From: Clostridiales bacterium
Lineage (GTDB): Bacteria > Bacillota > Clostridia > Lachnospirales > CAG-274
NCBI GenBank assembly: GCA_021204175.1
Contig: JAJPZT010000005.1
Span: 18,342 to 70,016, forward strand
Length of the DNA: 51,675 nt
Direction: 5' to 3'
Part shown: positions 26,108 through 35,150 of the stretch, in pieces
Layout of the letters: each line of letters begins with the position of its first letter
Position numbering within the stretch: position 1 is the first letter of the stretch
Translations under genes and position numbers: made by a program
Notes under the pieces: model-generated
Database searches by the model: none
The model's input: the letters and a program-made list of their open reading frames with translations, nothing else
Told to the model about the DNA's origin: nothing

Positions 26108-26674
26108 TTAACCACAGGCTGCATACAGCCAGGAAAAGTAGTCCAACATTTCATCAGCCATCTTTTGAAGTCCGCTGTGCAGGAGATTGTAAAAGGCACC
26201 GGTGCTCAATTTCCGACCCGTGTCGGGAGAAACGAAGTCCTCACACTTAATCTTATCTCTGTACCGTCCCAGTATCACATACCGCTCCGATTCGTCAAGC
26301 TGAAGGACAGCCTGTTCAAACAGGGAGATATACTCGATGTCCACAGCCATCTGCTCTTTGGCAAGCCGCAGCCTGTCCTCGTTGATGTCATGCTCACACT
26401 TTGCTCTTGCATGGGCAATGCGGTCTTGGTACACAGGGATGTTTGACTTGTTTCTTTCGTAGCGGCTGACTGTCTCGGCATAAGCCTGGCAGATAACGTC
26501 TGCCCATTCCTCTGTTCCGGGTACTGCGTCTGTAGTTTCAACAACCGGAGGACAGCACGCTCTGTAGTCGGCATTGAAATCACGGTCAGGCATTGCCAGC
26601 AACTTTTCCAGTCTTTTCTCGTCCATCGTATTTTTCTGAACCGCCTGTGCGGTATCACTGTTTTTTCTTCCCAT
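26108..26674 (-). CDS. Hypothetical phage protein, sigma-like C-terminal helices
   Basis: A 188-aa protein starting MGRKNSDTAQ behind GAGAGGGG. The C-terminal half (ISLFEQAVLQLDESERYVIL ... LSTGAFYNLLHSGLQKMADE) resembles the late-transcription/sigma-like ArpU-type helix-turn-helix found near phage packaging genes. It may regulate late transcription. The assignment is tentative. Confidence 0.55.
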   Translation of the reverse strand: MGRKNSDTAQAVQKNTMDEKRLEKLLAMPDRDFNADYRACCPPVVETTDAVPGTEEWADVICQAYAETVSRYERNKSNIPVYQDRIAHARAKCEHDINEDRLRLAKEQMAVDIEYISLFEQAVLQLDESERYVILGRYRDKIKCEDFVSPDTGRKLSTGAFYNLLHSGLQKMADEMLDYFSWLYAACG

Positions 26675-26744
26675 AATCTTTCCCCTCTCTGGCGGCGTGA
26701 TACCACCCATAGAATATATATTTCTCCGATCCGACATACAGCAC

Positions 26745-27449
26745 TTACGCAATCTTTCTCGTCCGGTGCTTTCTTTCACCGTTTTTCGCAAACAGCGCCT
26801 CATTCGCTCTGTAGGCTTCATCCGCCTTTATCACCCAGCCGACTTCGGCGATATATTGCTCAAGTGCCTTCATGGAGTGGTACCGCAGACACTGTGCAAA
26901 GCAGCATACAGCGGTATCGAGGCAGTCATTTACACGGTACAGGCTCAGGCTCTTTCCCTGTAAGTCCTTGACTGCGCTCTTTGGGATTCCGTCCATATAC
27001 ACCTGCCTTACAACATGGGCTTCCGTTTCTGTCATAAAATCCACTGCGGCGGCGATTTCATTCAATGCCCAGCATACAGCCTTATATGCACAAACTGCTC
27101 TCGGACTGGCTTTCGGAACGTTTTTGTTCAGGTACCGGCATAAATCTTCCGCGCCGATTGCCGCTCTGCCGGTTGGGTCGGGGACACGGTTTGTTGTGCA
27201 GCGAATCCCGTCGTTATTCCTCGCTCCCTGGGAGATTAAATACTGTGCGTCAGCCACAGTGTAGCGTCCCACGTTTAATTCTGCCGCCAGCACCTTTTCC
27301 ATGTGTGTCAGTGCCGGATAGGAGCGGAGCAGCTTATCCGCGAAACGAATACACAGTTCTTTCTTGGTTCTGATTTCTGACGAGTTTATATTATCCGATT
27401 GGTGTGATATATCTGAATGGTTTGATTCCCTGATATTTGTATTTCTCAT
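26745..27449 (-). CDS. Hypothetical phage protein
   Basis: A 234-aa protein with AAAGGAAAT before the ATG. The N-terminal 35 residues are Asn/Ser-rich and probably flexible. The rest is helical, with several cysteines (CWALNEIAAAV; LDTAVCCFAQC) and a basic C-terminus (ERKHRTRKIA). It lies between the repeat-rich region and the ArpU-like gene. I recognise no family. Confidence 0.65.
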   Translation of the reverse strand: MRNTNIRESNHSDISHQSDNINSSEIRTKKELCIRFADKLLRSYPALTHMEKVLAAELNVGRYTVADAQYLISQGARNNDGIRCTTNRVPDPTGRAAIGAEDLCRYLNKNVPKASPRAVCAYKAVCWALNEIAAAVDFMTETEAHVVRQVYMDGIPKSAVKDLQGKSLSLYRVNDCLDTAVCCFAQCLRYHSMKALEQYIAEVGWVIKADEAYRANEALFAKNGERKHRTRKIA

Positions 27450-27598
27450 ATATTTCCTTTCTGCGGTCTGAGCCGCACATCACATTATTCTTGTTTTATC
27501 GGCAGCTTCCTTTATTCCTTTGCCGCCGCACATCTCTGTGAAGCGGCATTCTTATATGAGGGAGCGGCTTATAGCAATGGGGAAAACCACGCCTATTC

Positions 27599-27913
27599 TT
27601 TGTAGAACCAATGGTGTAAACTACAAAGATTTTGTAGCTCCTTTGCAGCGGCTTTGTAGTTGCTCACAGTGAAAAAATGCTGATATATCAAGGGTTTTTG
27701 GCTTCTCTTTGTAGTTTTTGTAGTTGAGCGGATATCCTTTTATAGTATTTCTATATATTTTTTCTTTCTTTTGAAATAAATAACTTAAATCATATTAAGA
27801 AATAGAAAGAACTACAAAAACTACAAAAATCAGCGGAAAACCCTTGTGTTTCAGGGGTTTTGGGCTTTGTAGTTCCTCCGTTTTTACTACAAAGGAACTA
27901 CAAAAACTACAAA
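27599..27913. repeat. CTACAAA iteron cluster flanking an AT-rich core, putative replication origin
   Basis: CTACAAA occurs on the plus strand at 27621, 27812, 27821, 27887, 27898 and 27907, and inverted (TTTGTAG) at 27599, 27631, 27653, 27708, 27717 and 27866: twelve exact copies in 315 bases. Inverted copies dominate left of an AT-rich core (27721-27805) and forward copies right of it. The cluster lies about 130 bases downstream of the primase-helicase gene, the expected place for a phage or satellite origin. No gene fits 27450-28040. Confidence 0.75.
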
Positions 27914-28040
27914 GAATTAAGACCAAAACCACCCTGTGGACATCAATTTCTCGGGAAAAAGCCTCTGCCGTTTCTGGAAAAAATCTGTTTTTTCCGAGAA
28001 AAAATTTTTGTTTTCCGCCGTTTTTTTCGCACCGATTCAA

Positions 28041-30728
28041 TCACGCACATTCACCCACAGCATTTGCTGCGTTGACAGCGGACATAAAGTTGTGAAACAC
28101 ATCGTTGCTGTCAAGCTTCTGCTCTATATCATCACGCAAACGCCAAGACTTGAACAGCTCGCCGTTCGCTCCGCGCTTTTTCAGGTCGTTATACTTCGGC
28201 ACTTCCAAATATGCTGCAAGCTCCTCCTGAAATTGTGGATAGGTCTTCTCATAGCCATCGTGCATTTCCCGACACCAGGAAGTGTAGTAGCCGTAGATTT
28301 TCTTGACAGTGTGTACACTGTTCGTCTTTGGCGGTTCATTGACCATACACTCGTTCCAGAACGCCACAATGCTGTTATTAGCCGCGGCATATTCCTCTCG
28401 TTCATAGCGGACGCTTTCAGTTTCCGAAAAGCGGTATCCGTTTTTGATGACGTTCAGTAGGGCATACACAGCTTTCTGGATGATTCCCTGGCGCTCCGCA
28501 TACAGCTTGTCCAGCAAGGTCTTGTCCTTGTCCGCTTCGGCAATCCTGTTGTCACATCTTACAACCATGACCCTGTCATATACCCATGGACCATTGTCCC
28601 CACCGAATTTCGGCAAGCGGTTCATACAGAACCACATCAACCCGTCGTAGGTGGCTTGAAATCCGTCCTTTCCTTTAAACTCAACGAATATTTCATCACC
28701 ACCGACACAGGACTTAAAGATACTTAGCTCGCTTACGGTCATAAAACTCATGTCCGCACTTCCAGCCAACCGCCTTAGGTAGATGGCGCTGGTACCGAAT
28801 CTGCCCTCCAGCTGTGCTAAATCAATACTGCTGCAGTTGTTTGATCCGAGGAAACGTACCATAAGCTGGCGCAGCACAGATTTACCGGTATCGCCGAGCC
28901 CCACAAAGAACAGTGCCTTTTTCATTCTCCAGCCTTTGATATTTGAAATCACTGCTCCCATAAATTCCAGGATGAGGTTTTGAACACCGATATCATTGCC
29001 CGTGAGAGTGCTGATATAGTTATCAAATATAGGAGTTGCCATAGGAACTGTGGACCAGTCGCAGGGAATTTGAATTGTGGACAGCAGCTCCGGAGTGTGG
29101 GGACGAATCTTCATATCATTGAGCGAAAGAAGCCCGTTCTGGAAATTGATAACATTCTCATCGTTATTGAACACCTTATGATCCATCGTTTCAGCTTCGG
29201 CTAGCAGCAGATTCCTGGCTTCATTGATGACTCTCATACTGGCCAGTGGGAGTTTGTAATCGTAAATGAACTGTTTGATTATACCGTTGAACATCTTCTC
29301 AGTATGAAACTTATATACGCCATTCGTATATACATACAGCAATGTGTCGGAGCGCTCGTTCTCACGGATAAGACAATAGTCGATATGCTCTTTGACATAT
29401 TCAGCCAGCAGCGGAGCATTCACTTTTTCCCGACCCTTTTCATCTATATAGATGAACGGTGGACGCTTCTTCGGCATCACATCCTTATGGAACACGCCGT
29501 TGCAGGCTCGAATTCCCGCCGCTATAGTGGATTTTTGATAATCCTGGCGTTGCCACTTCGAATCATTCAATGCAGACTTTTCAATGAGCTGCATGATTGT
29601 CTCCGGGTCGTTTCCAACCCAGAAAGCAATTATGGCAGCAAGAGCGGCATCGGCTTCGGACGCACTGCCGTAATCGGAAATGTCACCCTTATCAAACAGC
29701 TTCTTGAATTTCTCGCCGTTTTTTGCTGCGGACATCTTCCCGATAAGCTCTTCCAAATCCCAATCTCTGTGTACCTCCGGCAGAGATGAGCCGTTTTCGA
29801 CTGTGGCTCTTACCATATCCACATCCAGCGTTTTAAGCATCGCGTCCGTGCAGTCAGTAAATTCACAGTCATTCAGGGAGTTCAACGTGCAGACGGCATA
29901 TCGGTCTGTGAAACCTCCGACATACACCTCAATGCCCAAACGAGAGTTCTTCTTGTAATATTTCTCCGGCCACTTTCCGTTGTCGCTGGGGATGCGGGAG
30001 AAGCCGCACAGACCATAGATATGGATGCCATTTCCGCTCTGGGACAGCTCGGCATATGTAGCCGAGAACCGTTCCAGACGTTCCGCCGCGAATGGATCGG
30101 ACGGTGCGTGGTGGTCGATGTCAACGAAACACAGTCCTCTTAAGATAACGAAACCGACACCCTCATAGCCGCACTCCTTTGCGACGCTTGCCGCTTTCTC
30201 ATAAGTCATCCAACGCTTGAAGTAGCCTCTGGTCGCACCGATTTTGCCTTTGGCGTCACAGGGAACCTTGGTCGGTTTGACTTCTCCAGTGGTTTTATCA
30301 ACCTTGTCTTCAAACCGCCAGCAGAGCCACAGCTTGAGCTGTTTCAGTTCGTCCATTGACAGATGTGCACCGGGAGAAGCAAGGTAGTCCTCAATCTTCT
30401 CTAACGTTGTGAGCGAGGAAATGAAGGTCTGCCGCTCCGGGGAGCGCTGTGCGGATACAGGAGCAGGTGTCTGCCCATTACGAGCAGACTGTTCCTGCGA
30501 ATGCGGTTTCTGTGCTGTGTTATCGACTGGCACAGTTTTAACCGCTGGCACAGCTTTCACCACCGCTTCGGGTTGATCGACCGACAATTTTTCAGTCGCT
30601 GCAGCTTTGTCCATTCCCGACACCGCGTCCTCTTCCGACGCAATCGGATAGTCCGGCAGCATAGGCTCTACGCCGAAAACCATATTCTTTTTCACCTTGG
30701 ACTTTCCGGGTGTAAGATTATTCTGCAT
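28041..30728 (-). CDS. Primase-helicase (P4 alpha/D5 type)
   Basis: Replication protein of 895 aa. The N-terminal linker is Pro/Lys-rich. A bifunctional primase-like domain follows (about 120-360, with FVDIDHHAP and the preceding VGFVILRGLC segment). Then comes a D5-N/virulence-associated-E-like region and a superfamily 3 helicase with Walker A FVGLGDTGKSVLRQL, SSIDLAQLEGRFG and Walker B-like FVEFKGKDGF. The ATG at 30728 has AAGGAGG upstream; a longer frame to 30857 overlaps the excisionase gene and was rejected. Likely binds the CTACAAA repeats nearby. Confidence 0.9.
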   Translation of the reverse strand: MQNNLTPGKSKVKKNMVFGVEPMLPDYPIASEEDAVSGMDKAAATEKLSVDQPEAVVKAVPAVKTVPVDNTAQKPHSQEQSARNGQTPAPVSAQRSPERQTFISSLTTLEKIEDYLASPGAHLSMDELKQLKLWLCWRFEDKVDKTTGEVKPTKVPCDAKGKIGATRGYFKRWMTYEKAASVAKECGYEGVGFVILRGLCFVDIDHHAPSDPFAAERLERFSATYAELSQSGNGIHIYGLCGFSRIPSDNGKWPEKYYKKNSRLGIEVYVGGFTDRYAVCTLNSLNDCEFTDCTDAMLKTLDVDMVRATVENGSSLPEVHRDWDLEELIGKMSAAKNGEKFKKLFDKGDISDYGSASEADAALAAIIAFWVGNDPETIMQLIEKSALNDSKWQRQDYQKSTIAAGIRACNGVFHKDVMPKKRPPFIYIDEKGREKVNAPLLAEYVKEHIDYCLIRENERSDTLLYVYTNGVYKFHTEKMFNGIIKQFIYDYKLPLASMRVINEARNLLLAEAETMDHKVFNNDENVINFQNGLLSLNDMKIRPHTPELLSTIQIPCDWSTVPMATPIFDNYISTLTGNDIGVQNLILEFMGAVISNIKGWRMKKALFFVGLGDTGKSVLRQLMVRFLGSNNCSSIDLAQLEGRFGTSAIYLRRLAGSADMSFMTVSELSIFKSCVGGDEIFVEFKGKDGFQATYDGLMWFCMNRLPKFGGDNGPWVYDRVMVVRCDNRIAEADKDKTLLDKLYAERQGIIQKAVYALLNVIKNGYRFSETESVRYEREEYAAANNSIVAFWNECMVNEPPKTNSVHTVKKIYGYYTSWCREMHDGYEKTYPQFQEELAAYLEVPKYNDLKKRGANGELFKSWRLRDDIEQKLDSNDVFHNFMSAVNAANAVGECA

Positions 30729-30906
30729 ACGGCGCGCCTCCTTTCGCCAGAAATTCATCCAATGCTTTCCTCGTGACGTAGGCTCTGTTTCCGATTTTGA
30801 TAATCGGAATCCTGCCCTCCTTAATGATGGTCCGCAGACCACACTCTGGGAAACCATACTCCATAGCCGCTTCGTGAACCGTCAATACGCTTTTTTCATT
30901 CATCAT
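30718..30906 (-). CDS. Excisionase-like HTH_17 protein
   Basis: A 62-aa MerR-like/HTH_17 domain (SVLTVHEAAMEYGFPECGLR, then GRIPIIKIGNRAYVTRKALD). Proteins like this direct excision or act as small regulators. It overlaps the primase start by 11 bases. Two adjacent ATGs (30906, 30903) follow GGGGGAAAGGA. First gene downstream of the duplicated promoters, so it is the first product of lytic-type expression. Confidence 0.82.
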   Translation of the reverse strand: MMNEKSVLTVHEAAMEYGFPECGLRTIIKEGRIPIIKIGNRAYVTRKALDEFLAKGGAPYAE

Positions 30907-31102
30907 AATAATCTCAATCCTTTCCCCCTCGGCAGATTTGATTTTACGGACTTCTGTCCGCAGACCGAGGCATGTACTTCTGTGAACCTTTTCGGCTCTT
31001 GCCGTTTTTCGGTTCCCGCCACACGAGTGATTTAATCGCACCATACCGCATAACCTCGCACAGCTCTTTGTATGGTATTTTTCTTGAATCAGCGTATTGA
31101 TG

Positions 31103-31240
31103 TATTCGTTTTCCCTGTGTATTCTATTATATCGCCTTACTATTTTTGTGTCAATGGTTTTTCTGAATTATCGTTTTGTTAAATTCGTTCGCCCTGTGTA
31201 TATCTGTATTATACGCCGTTTTGGAAGAAATGTCAATACA
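31103..31240 (-). promoter_or_regulatory. Two tandem copies of a promoter-operator unit
   Basis: Minus-strand promoter A: TTGACA (31236-31231), 17 bases, TATAAT (31213-31208). Promoter B: TTGACA (31154-31149), 17 bases, TATAAT (31131-31126). Each is followed by ATACACAGGG-n2-AACGAAT, an obvious repressor box near the start site. The units are 82 bases apart. They drive the excisionase-primase operon and face the XRE promoter. Confidence 0.8.
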
Positions 31241-31254
31241 CTTGAATTAAATTA

Positions 31255-31337
31255 TTGACAGCTTCGTTTCCCCGTGGTATAATAATACAAGAAAACAGGG
31301 ATGATGCTATTGGACGCTTAAGAACGTAATCTTAAGC
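31255..31337 (+). promoter_or_regulatory. Promoter and leader hairpin of the XRE repressor
   Basis: TTGACA (31255-31260), 17 bases, TATAAT (31278-31283). A GCTTAAG/CTTAAGC inverted repeat follows at 31316-31337. Sequences related to the operator box recur as AACAGGGAT near 31295 and CCCTGTGTTAT near 31390, suggesting autoregulation. Confidence 0.75.
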
Positions 31338-31450
31338 AAAAGGCAGACTTTCCATTCCGGTTTGCCCGGGTTTGATTTTCAGCACCAATCCCTGTGTTAT
31401 AAAATAGTTATAAAGTATTAGAACAAAGCAGAATTCAGGAGGAATATATA

Positions 31451-32224
31451 ATGCCAAAAAAGAGTCACGTTCCTGTAGAGGTTCGATATAATTCACACTT
31501 TGCCAGCGTCCTGCGTCAGAAGATGGCTGAAAACGGTACAACACAGAAGGAGCTTGCCGATTTCGTCGGCATCCGTCCGCAGACGCTTTCTCTGTACTGC
31601 ACGGGTGAGACGCAGCCAACTATAGAAAAAGCCATAAAAGTGGCTGAGTATTATGGACTGACCCTTGATTATCTTCTGACAGGAAACATTATAGAGGACA
31701 TTCCCGTGTGGGAAGAACTTGGTCTGACGCAAAACACGGCGGAAAATATAAAGCTGGTCAAAAACGGATATTTTGAAAAAGCACCGCAGATGATTTACAT
31801 GCTCAATTACCTGCTGGGCGACCACGATTTCTATATGACACTGGAGAAAGCCTGTGACATATATGAAAAGAAAGCCGCCATCAAAAGACAACGGCAGGAA
31901 TTCGAGGAGCGGCACAAGGACGACAAATATGGATTTGTAGAAGACCGTCAGGACTTTGAAGACCGCCTCGACCACGAGGACTGGAAAATGGCGCGGCTTT
32001 TTATGCAGTACTTTACCACGTTTGCCGACAGGGACTACAAAGAGATGTATCGCCGGACGCAGCGGGATAAAGGAACTGATGAACCTGATGCGGAAGCCAT
32101 AGCGCGTGAAGAAGCCGAACTTCAAGAGGGATACGCGGCATACAAAGCTGCTCACCCGGAGCCGGAGAGTGCCGATGACCTGCTTGCGGAGATGGAAGCG
32201 GAAAACAGAGGAGAAAGCGATTGA
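31451..32224 (+). CDS. XRE-family repressor
   Basis: A 257-aa cytoplasmic regulator. Residues 12-75 form a Cro/CI-type helix-turn-helix (MAENGTTQKELADFVGIRPQ, then SLYCTGETQPTIEKAIKVAE). The C-terminal part is highly charged and helical, without the LexA-like Ser/Lys protease of CI, so induction by RecA self-cleavage is not expected. AGGAGG precedes the ATG. It is the only plus-strand gene of the element and stands opposite the duplicated promoters, so it is the probable lysogeny repressor. Confidence 0.88.
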   Translation: MPKKSHVPVEVRYNSHFASVLRQKMAENGTTQKELADFVGIRPQTLSLYCTGETQPTIEKAIKVAEYYGLTLDYLLTGNIIEDIPVWEELGLTQNTAENIKLVKNGYFEKAPQMIYMLNYLLGDHDFYMTLEKACDIYEKKAAIKRQRQEFEERHKDDKYGFVEDRQDFEDRLDHEDWKMARLFMQYFTTFADRDYKEMYRRTQRDKGTDEPDAEAIAREEAELQEGYAAYKAAHPEPESADDLLAEMEAENRGESD

Positions 32225-32251
32225 CGCTAAGTGCGGAGCAAAGGCAAAAAA

Positions 32252-32318
32252 GCAGCCCACTCGGTTACGATCCTCCTCTGTGAGAATTTACACAGCAGGA
32301 CAGCAACCAAGTGGGCTG
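32252..32318. terminator. Long inverted repeat between the repressor and the cargo operon
   Basis: CAGCCCACT/AGTGGGCTG with further pairing inside (CGGTT/AACC). A T-rich stretch follows in the plus direction (GATTATTTTATT). It separates two convergent transcripts; a structured RNA role is not excluded. Confidence 0.55.
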
Positions 32319-32375
32319 GTGCGATTATTTTATTCTGAAGTTAAACGGATGACACTATAGAGACAGACTTGCCGC

Positions 32376-33626
32376 CTACACAACCTTGTACTTGCTGAGC
32401 AGTTCTACTCGGTGTTCGGCAACCGCATAGCTTTCCGAAATCTCGGACAGATTTCCGTTGTCTGTCTCACCGCGCAAATATCTGCCAACGCGCTTACACC
32501 ACTCAACAGGCAGAAACCAGGGCTTGTCGGCAAGGTACGGCTTCCATGATGTCCACGTTTTCCACGACGGAAACAGCCGCCGTGTCATTCCCTTTATCTT
32601 GCCGCCGCTTGCATTTCCGCCGTCAGCAGCGTGACCGCCGTTCTCCTTTACTCTTTGAACGGCATCAACCGTAAACTGCGCGGCGGCGCGGTCTTTCTTT
32701 GTTGTGTTGCCGAAGGTACCCATGCGAAGCATATCCTCCAGCAGCTCAGTTACCGCTGTAGGCTTTTTGTCACAGGGCAGATCAAAGCCAAGGTATGTGT
32801 TGCCGAGAATAATCAAATCGGTGTAAAACGAATCAACTCCTGTTTTTGTCAGAGCGTTCCACACATACCCCCAATCTATCCTGCCGCCGTATTTCTCTGC
32901 AAACAGCAGGCAGTCCGTCATCAGACGGATTCCGAAACCGCCGCCGATAAAGTGCTTGAACGCATGAAAAATCAGAAACAGTAGATGGTCTGTGGGTTCC
33001 ATTGTTCTGACGCTCACGCCATTTATATTCACAGTTTCCTTGCTGTCGAACACATCGTGAAACCATTCATTCATCTGTACCCTCTTATAGTCTGAAGTAC
33101 CGAAGGGGTTCAAGTGCAGCTCTATCTCCAGAATCGTGTCAGGGTTTTTGAAAGTAACCTCCTGCACAATCGCCAGATTCTTATCCGGTGTCTCATCCGA
33201 TGTATATCCACAGCGATTAAATATCCTGACCGCTCTGTCAAAGTCTTTCTTTTCGATAAGAACATCCTCGTCTCCTGACGGTCTTAAATCAGCGTTGGTA
33301 CCATAGAGCGAACGGCAGATGATCCCCTTCATAACGATGGGCTCAAAGCCGTCTTCCAGGAACGCATTATACAGTTCCAAAAATGCAGATGTTTTCTCCA
33401 TCTGTTGTGTGAGCGTCTTTGTCGCCGACGCAAAATACTCGTCTTCTAATTCTCCAAATGACGAAAACTGCGCCGCTGTATCATAGACAAGAGGAAACAG
33501 GTTCTGCTTTGACGCTGCTTTCATGATGTCCTTCCAATCGGCAGGCTCTTTGAGAACAGGGAGGGACTGATGCGGATGTATACAGTATTCTAATATGGTT
33601 AAAAAGTTTTCTTCTGAAACTGTCAT
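32376..33626 (-). CDS. NTP_transf_5-family nucleotidyltransferase
   Basis: A 416-aa protein of the uncharacterised nucleotidyltransferase family PF14907. VMKGIICRSLYG and RPSGDEDVLIEK carry the KG and GD-x-D features of the polymerase-beta-like active site, with a second acidic site near EIELHLNPF. Such proteins recur beside HprK-like kinases and PqqD proteins in lasso-peptide loci, where their job is not fully known. Last gene of the cargo operon, 87 bases after the Myb/HTH gene. The active-site acids look intact, so transfer of a nucleotide to a peptide or sugar is possible. Confidence 0.85.
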   Translation of the reverse strand: MTVSEENFLTILEYCIHPHQSLPVLKEPADWKDIMKAASKQNLFPLVYDTAAQFSSFGELEDEYFASATKTLTQQMEKTSAFLELYNAFLEDGFEPIVMKGIICRSLYGTNADLRPSGDEDVLIEKKDFDRAVRIFNRCGYTSDETPDKNLAIVQEVTFKNPDTILEIELHLNPFGTSDYKRVQMNEWFHDVFDSKETVNINGVSVRTMEPTDHLLFLIFHAFKHFIGGGFGIRLMTDCLLFAEKYGGRIDWGYVWNALTKTGVDSFYTDLIILGNTYLGFDLPCDKKPTAVTELLEDMLRMGTFGNTTKKDRAAAQFTVDAVQRVKENGGHAADGGNASGGKIKGMTRRLFPSWKTWTSWKPYLADKPWFLPVEWCKRVGRYLRGETDNGNLSEISESYAVAEHRVELLSKYKVV

Positions 33627-33713
33627 AGACTCACTCCCTCATTCTTTAGGCACACTATAACTGAACTTGTGCTCGTGTGAAGACTTATGTCACGGCAGCC
33701 GTTATGATTCTGT

Positions 33714-34130
33714 CTACTCCGGCTTTTCTTTCTCTGCATACAGCCTGTTGGCGCGGCTGCGAAATGAGCTGTTCGGCATACCGCATCTTCTGGCGCCTTC
33801 CAACGCCGGGATTTTGCCTTCCTTCCACAGCTTTGCCGCTTCATAAAATTTCTCGTCTAATTGCTGGGTGGTTCTTGGCTTTTGATGCAGTGGTTTTCCT
33901 GCTTCAGCATATCGTCTGATTCTTCGGCGTTTCTCCTGGATTGATTTCACCGACCTTCCGAGTTTATCAGAAAGCTCACTGTCCGGGACAGTATGCTCCA
34001 TAACCATCTTTTCTTCTTCATCCGTCCACAGATGCGGAGGGTATTTGTTTGCAGTCCTGGAATAGTAGCGATGCCGCTCTATGCGTTTTCTCTCTCTGTA
34101 CGCTCCATCTTTGTTTTTACTGCCTGACAT
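33714..34130 (-). CDS. Myb/SANT plus resolvase-type HTH DNA-binding protein
   Basis: A 138-aa basic protein. Residues 30-75 (HLWTDEEEKMVMEHTVPDSE, then LSDKLGRSVKSIQEKRRRIR) form a Myb/SANT-like domain. Residues 95-130 (LWKEGKIPALEGARRCGMPN, then SSFRSRANRLY) match the terminal HTH of the two small serine recombinases at 37346 and 44039. It is a likely transcription regulator of the operon, and it shares that HTH without any catalytic domain. AAGGTGA precedes the ATG. Confidence 0.8.
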   Translation of the reverse strand: MSGSKNKDGAYRERKRIERHRYYSRTANKYPPHLWTDEEEKMVMEHTVPDSELSDKLGRSVKSIQEKRRRIRRYAEAGKPLHQKPRTTQQLDEKFYEAAKLWKEGKIPALEGARRCGMPNSSFRSRANRLYAEKEKPE

Positions 34131-34184
34131 TAAATCACCTTATTCTTTTGCCGAGGACAGAAGCCTGTCAATTGACTGCCCGCT

Positions 34185-35150
34185 TTATTCATAACCATCG
34201 TAAATTCCATCTATAATTTCTTCCAGCTCATCGATCCGCACTTGTATCTCAGCGGCCTGTTTCTCATAGCTTGCCTGATTATCCGCTTCAATGGAATTTA
34301 CACTTGAAAGTTCTTCTGTCACGGCAGCCACTGTGGAAAATGAACAGTCATCATATTCCGTATACCACTCTATCGTATCAAGCAGTGATGTAACGTAGGT
34401 CTCTGACAAATCCCCGGAATTTATGCTCGCCATATCAAAAGCAACGATGATGGATGACTTGCCTGTGTAGGCGGAGGATAATCTGCTCGTTACCGATGTG
34501 CCGGAAGTATTCAGATATGAGTAGTCGAAGTACACAGCCCCGTCTTCCGTCTGTCCGGCTTTTGGGGAGGATTCGTGATAGCTCGTGTAACCAATGAACT
34601 CGTCATCAAGCAAAAGTTGGATGTTCGCGTCTGTGCTGTAATCGGAACGCAGGAAGAATACGCCGGTGTGTTCCCGGCCAGCATCCTCAAGATAGGAGAG
34701 AACAGAAAGCACCAGGTCATTCATTTCTTCGGAGAAAGTCGGAGCGTACAGCATGATTTCCCAGGACGTATCCGCAGATTCTATGATTTTCTCAATGATG
34801 TCCATGTCCAGCGTACAGTCCAGAATGAGGACAGGGGAGAAGTTGTATGTATCCGCCTTATCCTTAATATACTCTATGTCCGAATCACCCGTCGCCACGA
34901 AGCCGACCATGATCTCCGCATCTTCGCTGGAATACGAAACGGAATCCTCCAGATTGCTGAGTTCCCTCTTGAGCTGCGTCAGTTCATTTTCATATGGTCT
35001 CGCTTCCGCCTGGAGCGCCTCCATGACCGCTGTCTGCGATTTCTGCTGCTGATTATCTGTGTATATCATGTATGCCAGGAAGCCGGCAAGCAGGACACTG
35101 AGAACCACACATATGATACTGATAACCCTTGAGCCACGTCTATACATCAT
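34185..35150 (-). CDS. Membrane-anchored extracytoplasmic protein, polysaccharide-deacetylase-like
   Basis: A 321-aa protein: one N-terminal membrane helix (VISIICVVLSVLLAGFLAYM), a coiled coil (about 35-70), then an alpha/beta domain with a NodB-like order (VGFVATGD, SPVLILDCTLD, WEIMLYAPTF, TGVFFLRSDY, SIIVAFD), and a C-terminal coiled coil. The DxxHH-type metal site of active deacetylases is not visible, so it may be a non-catalytic relative. It overlaps the ABC exporter gene by 11 bases. GGAGG inside that gene serves the ATG at 35150. Probably works outside the membrane with the exporter. Confidence 0.7.
   Translation of the reverse strand: MMYRRGSRVISIICVVLSVLLAGFLAYMIYTDNQQQKSQTAVMEALQAEARPYENELTQLKRELSNLEDSVSYSSEDAEIMVGFVATGDSDIEYIKDKADTYNFSPVLILDCTLDMDIIEKIIESADTSWEIMLYAPTFSEEMNDLVLSVLSYLEDAGREHTGVFFLRSDYSTDANIQLLLDDEFIGYTSYHESSPKAGQTEDGAVYFDYSYLNTSGTSVTSRLSSAYTGKSSIIVAFDMASINSGDLSETYVTSLLDTIEWYTEYDDCSFSTVAAVTEELSSVNSIEADNQASYEKQAAEIQVRIDELEEIIDGIYDGYE

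Noticed and set aside
25744..26199. N-terminal extension of the 124-aa phage gene
   Set aside because: Composition is not protein-like, and the ribosome site lies at the internal ATG at 25743.
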